A stretch of 64,000 nt of DNA from Paenibacillus endoradicis (GTDB lineage: Bacteria > Bacillota > Bacilli > Paenibacillales > Paenibacillaceae), in NCBI RefSeq assembly GCF_024721975.1, contig NZ_JANQBB010000008.1, positions 62,001 to 126,000 on the forward strand, written 5' to 3'. The translations under genes and the position numbers were made by a program. Positions 1 through 8,435 of this stretch are shown one piece after another. The number at the start of each line of letters is the position of its first letter. Position 1 is the first letter of the stretch. The notes under the pieces were generated by a model, which saw only the letters and a program-made list of their open reading frames with translations, had not been told where the DNA came from and searched no databases.

Positions 1-468
1 GCTACTCATGTCCTTCTATATAAGCATTTTGAAGACATCGGCGGAGTAGTTCATACTCATTCTCCTTGGGCTACAAGTTGGGCTCAAGCTGGAAAAGGTA
101 TTCCTGCACTTGGCACGACACATGGTGACTACTTCTATGGAGAAATTCCATGTACACGTGCGATGACGAAGGAAGAAATACAAGGTGCTTATGAGCATGA
201 GACAGGTGTTGTAATCGTTGAAACGTTTGAACAACGTCAGATTGATCCTAATATGGTTCCTGCTGTTCTTGTAAACAGCCATGCACCTTTTGTATGGGGC
301 AAAGATGCTCATAATGCAGTTCATAATGCGGTCGTTGTAGAAGAGGTAGCTAAGATGGGACTTCAAACATTAGCATTGAATCCACAAGTAAGCCCGATGG
401 ATCAAGATTTATTGGATCGCCATTATTTACGTAAGCATGGTGCAAACGCATACTACGGTCAAAAATAG
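1..468 (+). CDS. araD: L-ribulose-5-phosphate 4-epimerase, C-terminal part (5' truncated by window edge)
   Basis: The frame is open from base 1, so this is the C-terminal ~155 residues of a protein whose start lies outside the window. It carries the class II aldolase/epimerase signature: an HTHS pair of zinc-ligand histidines near the beginning, then [16 protein letters not shown], and a later third histidine region around [10 protein letters not shown]. These are diagnostic of AraD, the cytoplasmic zinc enzyme that turns L-ribulose 5-phosphate into D-xylulose 5-phosphate. It ends 12 bp before araB, which has its own AGGAGG, so the two are co-transcribed in an arabinose operon. Confidence 0.95.
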   Translation, partial: ATHVLLYKHFEDIGGVVHTHSPWATSWAQAGKGIPALGTTHGDYFYGEIPCTRAMTKEEIQGAYEHETGVVIVETFEQRQIDPNMVPAVLVNSHAPFVWGKDAHNAVHNAVVVEEVAKMGLQTLALNPQVSPMDQDLLDRHYLRKHGANAYYGQK

Positions 469-480
469 GAGGAGTTAATC

Positions 481-2148
481 ATGAGTAAGAAATATGCTAT
501 TGGTGTTGACTACGGAACACAATCAGGCCGTGCAGTATTAGTTGATTTATCAAATGGTCATGAACTTGCAGATCATGTTACCCCTTACCGTCATCATGTT
601 ATGGATGAAACTCTTCCATCTGGACGAAAGCTTGAGTATGATTGGGCATTGCAGCATCCTCAGGATTATATAGAAGTATTAGAAAATTCAATTCCAGCTG
701 TAATGAAAGCGACAGGCATCGCAGCTGAAGATGTAATCGGACTAGGTATCGACTTTACAGCATGTACAATGCTACCAATTAATGAACAAGGTAGCCCATT
801 ATGTTTTGCGCCACAACATGTTGATAACCCCCATGCATGGGTGAAATTATGGAAACATCACGCAGCACAACCTGAAGCTGATGCAATTAATGAAATTGCT
901 GCAGCTCGTGGTGAGAAATGGCTAGCTCGTTATGGTGGTAAAATATCATCGGAATGGATGCTTGCGAAAGTATGGCAAACATTAGATGAAGCACCTGAAA
1001 TCTACGAAGAAGCAGATCAATTTGTTGAAGCAACAGATTGGGTTATTGGACAGATGACAGGTAATATCGTCCGCAATAGCTGCACAGCTGGGTATAAAGC
1101 TATCTGGCATAAGCAAGATGGTTATCCGAGCGAAGAATTTCTAAGTGCATTAGATCCTCGACTAGCGAAACTTACTTCTACGAAGCTTCGTGGTGATGTT
1201 GTGCCACTTGGTACGAAAGCTGGGGAATTAACAGCCCAGATGGCAGCTAAGATTGGACTAAGTGCAGGAACTGCTATTGCAGTTGGTAACGTAGATGCGC
1301 ATGCTGCTGTTCCAGCAGTAGGAGTAGTTACTCCAGGTAAATTAGTAATGTCTATGGGTACTTCAATCTGCCATCTAATTCTTGGAGATACTGAGCGTGA
1401 AGTTGAAGGCATGTGCGGTGTTGTTGAAGATGGAATCGTTCCTGGATACTTTGGCTATGAAGCGGGTCAATCCGCGGTTGGTGATATTTTCGAATGGTTC
1501 GTTGAAGAGAGTGTACCAGCTTATGCATATCGTGAAGCTGAGCAAGCTGGGGAGCATATTCATGAGTATCTAACTCGACGTGCCAATGAGTTAGTACCTG
1601 GTCAATCTGGTCTACTAGCACTAGATTGGTGGAATGGAAATCGATCTGTTCTTGTAGATACAAATCTTACAGGTACTATGATAGGTATGACTTTACTTAC
1701 TAAGCCATGGGAAATGTATCGTGCGTTACTGGAAGCAACAGCTTTCGGCACTCGTAAAATTGTAGATGCTTTCCATTCTAATGGTGTGAAGGTTGAAGAA
1801 TTGTATGCATGTGGTGGATTACCGCAAAAAAATAAACTATTAATGCAAATATATGCAGATGTAACGAATCGTGAAATCAAAATCGCTGCATCTAAACAAA
1901 CACCAGCACTTGGGGCTGCGATGTTTGGTGCAGTTGCAGCTGGAGCAGCAAAAGGTGGTTACGATAATGTTGTTGATGCAGCAGCTAATATGGCTCGTGT
2001 ACGAGAAGAAACATTCAAGCCTATTGCTGAAAATGTAGCTGTTTACGAAAAACTATATGCTGAATATAATCAGCTTCATGATTACTACGGTCGTGGAGAT
2101 AATGATGTAATGAAGCGTTTGAAAGCGATCAAAGAGCAAGTAAATTAA
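481..2148 (+). CDS. araB: L-ribulokinase
   Basis: A 555-residue FGGY-family sugar kinase that phosphorylates L-ribulose with ATP, supplying the substrate of the neighbouring AraD. The N-terminal phosphate-1 motif [10 protein letters not shown] is at residues 8-17. [13 protein letters not shown] and the adenosine-region motif [11 protein letters not shown] occur in the C-terminal half in the usual AraB spacing. Length matches bacterial AraB (about 550-565). AGGAGG lies 8 bp before the ATG. araA (isomerase) is not in this window; it may lie upstream of araD or elsewhere. A strong terminator follows. Confidence 0.96.
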   Translation: MSKKYAIGVDYGTQSGRAVLVDLSNGHELADHVTPYRHHVMDETLPSGRKLEYDWALQHPQDYIEVLENSIPAVMKATGIAAEDVIGLGIDFTACTMLPINEQGSPLCFAPQHVDNPHAWVKLWKHHAAQPEADAINEIAAARGEKWLARYGGKISSEWMLAKVWQTLDEAPEIYEEADQFVEATDWVIGQMTGNIVRNSCTAGYKAIWHKQDGYPSEEFLSALDPRLAKLTSTKLRGDVVPLGTKAGELTAQMAAKIGLSAGTAIAVGNVDAHAAVPAVGVVTPGKLVMSMGTSICHLILGDTEREVEGMCGVVEDGIVPGYFGYEAGQSAVGDIFEWFVEESVPAYAYREAEQAGEHIHEYLTRRANELVPGQSGLLALDWWNGNRSVLVDTNLTGTMIGMTLLTKPWEMYRALLEATAFGTRKIVDAFHSNGVKVEELYACGGLPQKNKLLMQIYADVTNREIKIAASKQTPALGAAMFGAVAAGAAKGGYDNVVDAAANMARVREETFKPIAENVAVYEKLYAEYNQLHDYYGRGDNDVMKRLKAIKEQVN

Positions 2149-2165
2149 TATTTATATACTATTCT

Positions 2166-2206
2166 AAAGTCTGATAGAGTATTTATACTCTATCAGACTT
2201 TTTTAG
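2166..2206 (+). terminator. Rho-independent terminator of araB
   Basis: Perfect 15-bp inverted repeat (2167-2181 with 2186-2200) and a 4-nt loop, followed by a run of T. It ends the ara transcript. Confidence 0.9.
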
Positions 2207-2468
2207 TAGAAATAGTTAAGTAAATACGATAGAATAGATGATTGCGACTTCTGCAATAACATTGTTTAAGTAAAGTGAAACAACGAATATTTTATATCGT
2301 ATATATGTTATATACAATATAGGAAATAAGTACCAACATTTAAAAATAGATCTAATATCCCACTATTTTGAAATGGAGAACAGTTACTATTTAGTATAGA
2401 ATAGAACTAAGACTGTCCAATTAGAGAGAGAATAGCGAGAAGTTGAATAAGGTGGGAGCTGAGCATAC
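2207..2468. other. Intergenic stretch, no gene seen
   Basis: AT-rich spacer between the araB terminator and the zinc-ribbon gene. It has no plausible reading frame. It presumably holds the promoter of the downstream pair, but no clear -35/-10 could be chosen among the many TATA-like stretches. A GGTGGGAG ribosome binding site is at about 2451-2458. Confidence 0.5.
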
Positions 2469-3752
2469 GTGTATTGTCACCATTGTCAACGAGGTTTTGC
2501 TGAAGATGCTATTTACTGTAGCCAATGTGGAAAAAAGTTGCTTCAGCACAACATTACGAAAGAGCAGAGAGTTGGTATTTGGCCAGACGAAACAATTGAA
2601 TTTATTCATTTAGATGATGTAGAGCATGATGATTCTATAGATCAATTAAGTATACAATCGAATGATGCAGTCATTAGTAATGCTAAATCTGCGAAAGGTT
2701 CTTTTGCAATTAAGGTTACGATCGTATTTTTATTATTAATAGTTGCTATTTCAGGGGCATTGTTCCGTTATTATAAAATTGAATTAGATTATAATGAGAA
2801 AGTATTGGAACTGCAATCAGATGCAAAGCTTTCTGCGCTTGCAGGCAATTATCAAGAGGCGATTGCATACTTGGATGAAGCTATTTCGATTCGCCCTCAA
2901 TTCAATCCACTTCAACAAGATCAGAATTTGGTCTATGTAGCGGTTAAAGTAGAACGTATTGCTGCAGAACTTGAAGCGATCATTGAGCGTGGAGATGAGG
3001 CTGAGGCTGAAAAGAAACTTGAAGAGTTTAGACAGGAATTGAATGGTTATAAGGAACCTATCTTTGATAAGCAACGAGAAAAACTAGAAGAGTTAAATAT
3101 GAAGTATACGATACTTAGTTTAACTAATGAGCTTACTACGCTTGGTTCAATATCTGATCTAGGTAACTTATTAAATGTTGTTAATGGTTTAATAGGTGAG
3201 GAAGCTGAAGCATTGAGAAATCAAATTATCGATCGTATCCGTACGACTGCGACAGCTGAAGTAAATGATTTGTTAACGAAGAAAAAATTTACCTCCGCCT
3301 TAACGACGACAGAGAGCGCACTCGCTTGGGCTCGTGCAGATGATACACTACTTGAACTTAAGCAAAGGGTTAAGCAAGAGCAGACAACCTATGAGTTAGC
3401 TGAAGAACAACGGATACAGAAAGCAATGGAGCAAGCAGCCGCCGAAGACTATATTAATCAGACTGCGGCGATTGAGTTAATTGAATATGAAAAGGTAATG
3501 AATGAACTTGGTAATATTGTTGTTGTGGCTTACATGAAAAACGTAGCTACTCGCTCTATATTTGATGTGAAGATTGATTATAAAATTGTTGATTCCGCTG
3601 GATTAGTAATTAGTGGTGGTACGATCGGAGTAACACCGAGTTATATTGGATCAGGTGAAGGAATGAGCTTCTCAGTAACATTACCAGAAGGTTTAGATTA
3701 CGAAGAAGAATTAGATGTTACAGTATCAAATGGATCATGGAGTTTAGAGTAA
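2469..3752 (+). CDS. Zinc-ribbon membrane protein with coiled-coil/TPR-like ectodomain
   Basis: A 427-residue protein with a GTG start 10 bp after GGTGGGAG. Residues 3-21 form a zinc ribbon (Cys3, Cys6, Cys17, Cys20), which is cytoplasmic. Residues ~22-78 are an acidic linker, and residues 79-99 are one hydrophobic membrane segment. The outer part contains a TPR-like stretch (LAGNYQEAIAYLDEAI), long charged helices likely to form coiled coils to about residue 320, and a C-terminal beta-rich domain resembling FxLYD-type extracytoplasmic domains. The zinc ribbon sits on the inside and the repeats outside, suggesting a scaffold or sensor. No enzymatic motif is present and the exact function is unknown. 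It is followed by a membrane serine protease, perhaps its partner. Confidence 0.8.
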   Translation: MYCHHCQRGFAEDAIYCSQCGKKLLQHNITKEQRVGIWPDETIEFIHLDDVEHDDSIDQLSIQSNDAVISNAKSAKGSFAIKVTIVFLLLIVAISGALFRYYKIELDYNEKVLELQSDAKLSALAGNYQEAIAYLDEAISIRPQFNPLQQDQNLVYVAVKVERIAAELEAIIERGDEAEAEKKLEEFRQELNGYKEPIFDKQREKLEELNMKYTILSLTNELTTLGSISDLGNLLNVVNGLIGEEAEALRNQIIDRIRTTATAEVNDLLTKKKFTSALTTTESALAWARADDTLLELKQRVKQEQTTYELAEEQRIQKAMEQAAAEDYINQTAAIELIEYEKVMNELGNIVVVAYMKNVATRSIFDVKIDYKIVDSAGLVISGGTIGVTPSYIGSGEGMSFSVTLPEGLDYEEELDVTVSNGSWSLE

Positions 3753-3756
3753 TATA

Positions 3757-3881
3757 ATGCTTCCGATGCAACTTTTCTTATAGGAGAAGTGCATCGAGAA
3801 GCTAATGAAAAGTTTTAGTGTATGCTTCCGATGCAACTTTTCATTAACAAGAAGTGCATCGAGAAGCTAATGAAAAGTTTT
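3757..3881 (+). repeat. Tandem pair of a 60-bp intergenic repeat (locus A)
   Basis: Two nearly identical 60-bp units, 3757-3816 and 3822-3881, separated by 5 bp. Each begins ATGCTTCCGATGC, has a central imperfect inverted repeat (GCTTCCGATGCA with TGCATCGAGAAGC), and ends GAAAAGTTTT. The second unit abuts the GGGAGG ribosome binding site of the protease gene. Related pairs precede the IclR gene (16280-16374) and the GH43 gene (42223-42345). Confidence 0.85.
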
Positions 3882-3894
3882 GGGAGGAAGAGAC

Positions 3895-5004
3895 ATGAAC
3901 TGGAAGGCGATGTTGATCAGTCTCGGTATACTCCTTCTGCTCGGTGGAGGTTTTCTTACATATATTGAGTTGAAAGAAATTATTCCGAGACAGTTGAATG
4001 GTTCTCCTCTAATAGCTGTAGGTGAGAAGAAAAAATCACTCAAAGATATTATTTTTGAAACACAGAAGTATGTCGTTATGATTGAAACGGATACAGGTAT
4101 TCAAGGTTCAGGTTTTTTGTATAATGAACAAGGTGACCTCATTACGAACGCTCATGTAGTATCTGGAGTTAGACAGGTTAAAGTCAAAACTGCTGATGCA
4201 CGTGAATTAATTGGTGAAGTAATTGGTATCAGTACAGAAGTAGACGTTGCGGTAGTTAGAGTTCCGGAACTCGCTAATTCAGGTAGTTTATCACTAGTTA
4301 AGTATGAAAAATCTAGTGTTGGTGATGAAGTTCTTTCAATAGGTAGCCCACTTGGTCTGCAAAATACGGTAACGACAGGTATGGTTAGTGGTGTTGGACG
4401 AAGCTTACAAATCGCACCTTATACTTACAGTGATTTGTATCAGATATCTACACCGATATCCCATGGTAATAGCGGTGGTCCACTCGTAGATACGTCCACG
4501 GGCTATGTGCTAGGTATTAATTCAGCTGGACTAGAGAATAGTTCCATAGGGTTTAGTATACCGATTGTTAATGTATTACCACTAATTGAGGGTTGGTCAA
4601 AAGAGCCAATGACAATGTTACCGGGAATTGCCTTGAATGAAGAATCTGAAATTGTCGAAGAGACCAAGCGACTTGATCAACTAGCTAGTTATCTTGTAGC
4701 TCACTTCTATGATGCTATTAATATCGGAGATTACGTATATGCATATACGCTTCTAGGTAGTAGTTGGCAAGAAGGTACAAGTTACGTGAAATTTAGAGAA
4801 AACTATATTACTACACGGAACATTTCTATTGATGACCAACACATTACCCTCGGTGATGATGAGGCAACGATTACTGTTGTTATTTCAGCTGATGAACGTG
4901 TGGATGGTTCTTTCAAATTAACGAAACAACAGATTAGTTTTAGAGTAGGATATGACGATGATCAGTTGAAGTTATTAAATAGCAAAAGTAAGTTACTTCA
5001 ATAG
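3895..5004 (+). CDS. Membrane-anchored trypsin-like (HtrA/DegP-type) serine protease without PDZ domain
   Basis: A 369-residue protein. The ATG at 3895 is chosen because GGGAGG sits 7 bp before it. Residues 5-24 are a membrane anchor. The S1C protease domain carries the full catalytic triad: His87 (ITNAHVV), Asp117 (VDVAVV) and Ser193 (HGNSGGPL). There is no PDZ domain. Instead the C-terminal ~120 residues (from about 255) look like an alpha+beta NTF2-like module. It probably cleaves damaged or specific proteins on the outer face of the membrane. It follows the zinc-ribbon membrane protein by 142 bp of repeat DNA and may work with it. Confidence 0.88.
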   Translation: MNWKAMLISLGILLLLGGGFLTYIELKEIIPRQLNGSPLIAVGEKKKSLKDIIFETQKYVVMIETDTGIQGSGFLYNEQGDLITNAHVVSGVRQVKVKTADARELIGEVIGISTEVDVAVVRVPELANSGSLSLVKYEKSSVGDEVLSIGSPLGLQNTVTTGMVSGVGRSLQIAPYTYSDLYQISTPISHGNSGGPLVDTSTGYVLGINSAGLENSSIGFSIPIVNVLPLIEGWSKEPMTMLPGIALNEESEIVEETKRLDQLASYLVAHFYDAINIGDYVYAYTLLGSSWQEGTSYVKFRENYITTRNISIDDQHITLGDDEATITVVISADERVDGSFKLTKQQISFRVGYDDDQLKLLNSKSKLLQ

Positions 5005-5017
5005 TTTTGAATATGTA

Positions 5018-5066
5018 AAGGGCGTACTAATTACCTCTAGCTGAGGAAATTAGTACGCCTTTATTG
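5018..5066 (+). terminator. Terminator between convergent genes
   Basis: Inverted repeat GGCGTACTAATT (5021-5032) with AATTAGTACGCC (5048-5059), extended by CCTC/GAGG, with T-rich flanks on both strands. It probably ends transcription from both sides. Confidence 0.8.
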
Positions 5067-5150
5067 TAATATGGGCGATCAATTTAAGATCAGTTCAAAA
5101 TTGCAATGCTTCCATGAAGCAACATGAAGGCCCATCGAATTATTTAACTA

Positions 5151-6092
5151 TTATGTGTAGATCAGATCTACGCTAACTTGGTCATTCGGTTGCAAATTAT
5201 AATTCAACATGTTGGTTGAGATATTTCTACCATTTAAGCGAATAACATAATTTACATTTCCACCTATGCCTACACCACTCACAAGTAATATTTGTCCTGA
5301 TGGTGAAAGTTGTATGACACCTGTACTTGCTAGTGCATCGAAGATTGTTAATCCAGGTTGATACATAACTTGGTAAGTTCCAGTAGCATTGGGATATGCG
5401 CTGCCACCATTTATCGATACAAATACTGCTTGCGAAGGAGCGGGTGCAATACCTCCACCACCGCCGCCAATAGGGATTGGAATTGGAATCGGAAGAACGC
5501 CTCCACCCCATGGTACGAAGGGACCGAAAGGTCCAAAAGGTCCAAAATGTCCATGCCCAGGTCCATGTCCAGGTCCATGTCCAGGTCCATGTCCAGGTCC
5601 ATGCCCAGGTCCGTGTCCAGGTCCGTGCCCAGGCCCATGTCCAGGCCCGTGTCCAGGACCATGTCCGGATCCGTGCCCAGGACCAGGAGGACGCTCTTCA
5701 CCATCGTTAATATAGCCTAGAGCAAGCCATTCATCCTGTTCACGAGGTATAGCAGGTGTTGCAATCTGATGAAATAAATGTTGAGAAGCATGTTGCTGAT
5801 GCGAATGTTGGTCATCGTGGTCGTGATCGTGGTCGTGTTCATGGTCATGATCGTGCCCATCATGATCATGATGATGACCATCTCCTTGTGGATGAGTAGG
5901 TAACCAAGGTAGTCCCCACGGCGCGGGCATCCATTGCCCAGGTTGCCCAGGACCGGGCTGCCACCAGATAAACTGTCCAGATTGTGGACTCATTGGCATG
6001 TGAGGTGCAGGCATTGCGAAACGATGATTTATTGAGCCACAATCACAAGGCTGATTGAATTGAAAGTTTGGTTGAGGATAGAAATTATTCAT
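5151..6092 (-). CDS. His-, Gly- and Pro-rich repeat protein, possible spore-coat protein
   Basis: About 313 residues. The N-terminal part is rich in Pro, Gln, Gly and Trp. Next comes a His/Asp tract of the (HD)n type, then ~10 tandem GPGH tetrapeptides encoded by a 12-bp DNA repeat (about 5550-5690), a Gly/Ile-Pro tract, and a folded C-terminal ~90-residue domain. That domain resembles the beta-grasp (DUF4430/SLBB-like) fold by pattern only. The ATG at 6092 is preferred: AAAGGAG lies ~13 bp upstream, while a TTG at 6104 would almost touch it. There is no signal peptide. The His tract could bind metal. The upstream sigma-K/GerE-like region suggests a mother-cell-expressed coat protein; this is inference. 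Confidence 0.75.
   Translation of the reverse strand: MNNFYPQPNFQFNQPCDCGSINHRFAMPAPHMPMSPQSGQFIWWQPGPGQPGQWMPAPWGLPWLPTHPQGDGHHHDHDGHDHDHEHDHDHDHDDQHSHQQHASQHLFHQIATPAIPREQDEWLALGYINDGEERPPGPGHGSGHGPGHGPGHGPGHGPGHGPGHGPGHGPGHGPGHGPGHGHFGPFGPFGPFVPWGGGVLPIPIPIPIGGGGGGIAPAPSQAVFVSINGGSAYPNATGTYQVMYQPGLTIFDALASTGVIQLSPSGQILLVSGVGIGGNVNYVIRLNGRNISTNMLNYNLQPNDQVSVDLIYT
5545..5690. repeat. 12-bp coding minisatellite (GPGH codons)
   Basis: About a dozen head-to-tail copies of a 12-bp unit (GGTCCATGTCCA on the plus strand, with third-position variants GTCCGTG/GCCCATG) inside the His-rich gene. Most differences are synonymous for Gly-Pro-Gly-His, so the peptide repeat is probably selected. Copy number likely varies between strains. 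Confidence 0.85.
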
Positions 6093-6120
6093 ATAAGTAT
6101 TCAAGCTCCTTTACGAAACA

Positions 6121-6177
6121 TATTAGGCATTCGACCTGCGATAGCTTATGCGCCTAATGGGAAGGAGGTGCCTAATC
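6121..6177 (-). promoter_or_regulatory. Sigma-K-like promoter with GerE-like boxes
   Basis: Read on the minus strand: AC at 6169-6168, 17 nt, then CATAAGCTA (6150-6142), matching the sigma-K pattern AC-N16/17-CATAnnnTA. Three ATTAGGC cores lie in 57 bp. GATTAGGCACCT (6177-6166) fits the GerE consensus RWWTRGGYNNYY fully. The copy overlapping the -10 (6159-6148) has two mismatches, and the inverted copy at 6121-6132 has one. The GerE consensus is degenerate, so this is a candidate only. Confidence 0.4.
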
Positions 6178-6258
6178 CATATTAATAAGTTCTATAATAA
6201 AAGAGAGATGATAGAAAAGTGGGAAAAGAGGCATGTCTGCGAAGTAGTGTACATACAA

Positions 6259-6302
6259 TAAAAGGCAGCTTAATCATCAAATCGATGAGTAAGCTGCCTT
6301 TA
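6259..6302 (-). terminator. Terminator of sodA
   Basis: Inverted repeat AAAGGCAGCTTA (from 6261) with TAAGCTGCCTTT (to 6301). On the minus strand it is followed by TTTTATT, just downstream of the sodA stop. Confidence 0.85.
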
Positions 6303-6317
6303 TAGTGAAGAGAGTTA

Positions 6318-6929
6318 TTATTTAACTGCTGCTTCGTAACGTTTACCAACTTCATCCCAGTTAACAACATTCCAGAAAGCTGCAATATAGTCAGGGCGTT
6401 TGTTTTGGTAGTTCAAGTAGTATGCATGCTCCCAAACATCAAGACCAAGAACAGGAGTTTTACCTTCCATAATTGGGCTATCTTGATTTGGTAAGCTGTA
6501 AACTTCAATTTCGCCGTTAGAAACAGCTAGGAAAGCCCAACCGCTACCGAAACGAGTTGTTGCTGCTTTTGCAAATTCTGCTTTGAAATTATCGAAGCTA
6601 CCAAATTTACTATCAATTGCAGTTGCAAGAGCGCCAGTTGGTGCGCCACCAGCGTTAGGAGCAATTGTTTCCCAGAACAAGCTATGGTTAGCATGTCCGC
6701 CACCGTTGTTACGAACAGCAGTACGGATACCTTCAGGAACGCTATCAAGATTAGCAATAAGTTCTTCAACTGATTTAGATTGAAGCTCAGGAGCAGATTC
6801 CAAAGCAGCATTAAGATTAGTTACATAAGTATTGTGGTGACGATCATGGTGAATTTCCATAGTTAGTGCATCAATATGTGGTTCAAGTGCATTGTTAGCA
6901 TAAGGTAGAGCTGGTAATTGATGAGCCAT
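6318..6929 (-). CDS. sodA: Superoxide dismutase (Mn/Fe)
   Basis: A 203-residue cytoplasmic enzyme that dismutates superoxide. All four metal ligands are visible: His27 (MEIHHDRHH), His83 ([10 protein letters not shown]), Asp164 and His168 ([19 protein letters not shown]). GGNAGG-type residues typical of Mn-SOD are present (IAPNAGGAP). The ATG at 6929 is chosen because GGAGG lies 8 bp upstream and the protein then begins [10 protein letters not shown] as in Bacillus SodA. An in-frame upstream extension has no ribosome binding site. It is a single-gene unit with its own promoter and terminator. Confidence 0.97.
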   Translation of the reverse strand: MAHQLPALPYANNALEPHIDALTMEIHHDRHHNTYVTNLNAALESAPELQSKSVEELIANLDSVPEGIRTAVRNNGGGHANHSLFWETIAPNAGGAPTGALATAIDSKFGSFDNFKAEFAKAATTRFGSGWAFLAVSNGEIEVYSLPNQDSPIMEGKTPVLGLDVWEHAYYLNYQNKRPDYIAAFWNVVNWDEVGKRYEAAVK

Positions 6930-6966
6930 TAATAAAACCTCCAATGTATATATAGTTACTTAACTT

Positions 6967-6995
6967 ATTATCCCCCATTTGACCTAATAAATCAA
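6967..6995 (-). promoter_or_regulatory. Sigma-A promoter of sodA
   Basis: On the minus strand TTGATT (6995-6990), a 17-nt spacer and GATAAT (6972-6967), placed about 38 bp before the sodA start. Confidence 0.65.
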
Positions 6996-7158
6996 CATTG
7001 ATGTTGAAAAAGTCTAATGCTTCAAAAACTACTAAATAACAGTATAAGATTGTGGAAGGATTTTTATGCATTATTCGACAACATATTGTAAATTCAGCAA
7101 GAAATGAAGCGTTTTCATTAAAAAAACTTGAAAAAATATGAATTTCCAATAAAAAAAA

Positions 7159-7188
7159 TGACAATTTAAGAAGGGATTTATGTATAAT
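7159..7188 (+). promoter_or_regulatory. Sigma-A promoter of the GNAT gene
   Basis: TGACAA (7159-7164), an 18-nt spacer and TATAAT (7183-7188) preceded by TG, 47 bp upstream of the GNAT start. Confidence 0.6.
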
Positions 7189-7235
7189 TGTCGTAATATG
7201 TACAAGTACTGAACTTTGATAAGTAGGTGTAAATC

Positions 7236-7658
7236 ATGAATTTGCGTTCAATTAAGTTATCGGATACTCGTAAAATTACTGAGTTATTTGAAGAGGTCTT
7301 ATCAGAAGAATGTTATGAGCAAACCATTGAGGCATTTGGTCGACAGTTAAGCTGGGATAGTGATCTTGTACTTGTCGCTGAGGCTGATGAGAAAATTGTA
7401 GGCGTAATAATTGGCACAATAGATAATAATAAAGGTTATTATTATAGAATTGCTGTGTCTCCTTCATATCAAAGACAAGGAGTAGGCAAACAACTTGCCA
7501 ACGCCTTGAAACAACGTTTCGAAGAGAAAAAAGTAACGAAAATTTACGTTACCGCTGATGAACATAATGAGCCTTTATTGCCACTTTTTGAGTCGATAGG
7601 ATTTGTAGCATCAGATTTTATCCGATCTTTCCAAAAGTTGAGTATCGTGACAGGCTAA
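7236..7658 (+). CDS. GNAT-family N-acetyltransferase
   Basis: A 140-residue single-domain acetyltransferase. The acetyl-CoA-binding motif A appears as YRIAVSPSYQRQGVGKQL (V/I-x-x-x-Q/R-x-x-G-x-G/A type) at about residues 68-86, followed by a typical beta4-alpha3 region. The substrate cannot be read from sequence. It is monocistronic, with a good promoter in front and a terminator behind. GNAT members of this size often acetylate small molecules or protein N-termini. Confidence 0.88.
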   Translation: MNLRSIKLSDTRKITELFEEVLSEECYEQTIEAFGRQLSWDSDLVLVAEADEKIVGVIIGTIDNNKGYYYRIAVSPSYQRQGVGKQLANALKQRFEEKKVTKIYVTADEHNEPLLPLFESIGFVASDFIRSFQKLSIVTG

Positions 7659-7667
7659 CAACATTTA

Positions 7668-7716
7668 TAAAGCATATTCTATGTACATCTATTATGTACA
7701 CAGGTATGCTTTTCTT
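7668..7716 (+). terminator. Terminator of the GNAT gene
   Basis: Long imperfect hairpin: AAAGCATA...TATGTACAT paired with ATGTACACA...TATGCTTTT, then a T-rich end. Confidence 0.75.
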
Positions 7717-7895
7717 ATTATATAATGAAAATTTTTATAAGATTGATAGAAGATAGTAGAGTAAGGTATTATTGTAATATTGTAAAAAGTTATTGCTTGA
7801 TAGAATATAGATGAAGTAGGCACGATTGTATGCGAGATAAGTTAAGCATGACTATTCGCAATTGGCAGGATGTTGCAAGGAGGAAAAATTAGATT

Positions 7896-8420
7896 ATGAT
7901 AGCTGAATTATGGGATTGGATTAAAACGATTGTTATTGCATTTATTATCGTATTTCTTGTACAGATGTTTTTATTTTCCCTAGCTATCGTCAGCGGGAAA
8001 TCAATGGAACCAACATTGCTCCATAAAGAATGGTTATTTTCAAATAAAATAGTATATCATATTTCATCGCCGGAATTAAATGATATCGTTGTATTGAAAA
8101 ATCCAAGAATCGCCGATAATCCTGACGATAAATATTTTGTGAAGCGTGTTGTAGGAAAAGCAGGGGATCATATTGAGATTGTTAACGGTCAACTTGTCCG
8201 TAATGGCGAAGTTGTTGAAGAGCCATACACAAATTCAGTGATCGAAGGACAACAAGAGATAGATATCATTGTACCTGAAGGTATGTATTACGTTATGGGT
8301 GATAATCGCAAACTTATGATGAGTAATGATAGTCGAATTTTTGGTCCGATAGAAGAAGCGACGATTGTTGGTAGAATAGATGGAATTATATTCCCGTTTA
8401 ATAAATTCAAATGGTTCTAG
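7896..8420 (+). CDS. lepB: Signal peptidase I (S-type)
   Basis: A 174-residue membrane peptidase that removes signal peptides from secreted proteins. Residues 10-32 form the single membrane anchor. The catalytic dyad is Ser36 (SGKSMEPTL) and Lys83 (YFVKRVVGKAGD), and box E (GDNR...NDSR) follows. The GDNR to SR spacing holds an unusual KLMMSND insert in place of the more common NSxDSR. The length is typical of the short Gram-positive SipS type with one transmembrane segment. AAGGAGG is 12 bp upstream of the ATG, a slightly long spacing. It is the first gene of a tight set with rnhA (15-bp gap) and queG (3-bp gap). Confidence 0.95.
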   Translation: MIAELWDWIKTIVIAFIIVFLVQMFLFSLAIVSGKSMEPTLLHKEWLFSNKIVYHISSPELNDIVVLKNPRIADNPDDKYFVKRVVGKAGDHIEIVNGQLVRNGEVVEEPYTNSVIEGQQEIDIIVPEGMYYVMGDNRKLMMSNDSRIFGPIEEATIVGRIDGIIFPFNKFKWF

Positions 8421-8435
8421 GTTGGTGAATATAGA

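Noticed and set aside
5358..5720. Several plus-strand open frames with Pro-Gly-Pro-Cys or Ser-Arg repeats
   Set aside because: They are antisense shadows of the GPGH repeat gene, kept open by the 12-bp period; no starts or ribosome binding sites.
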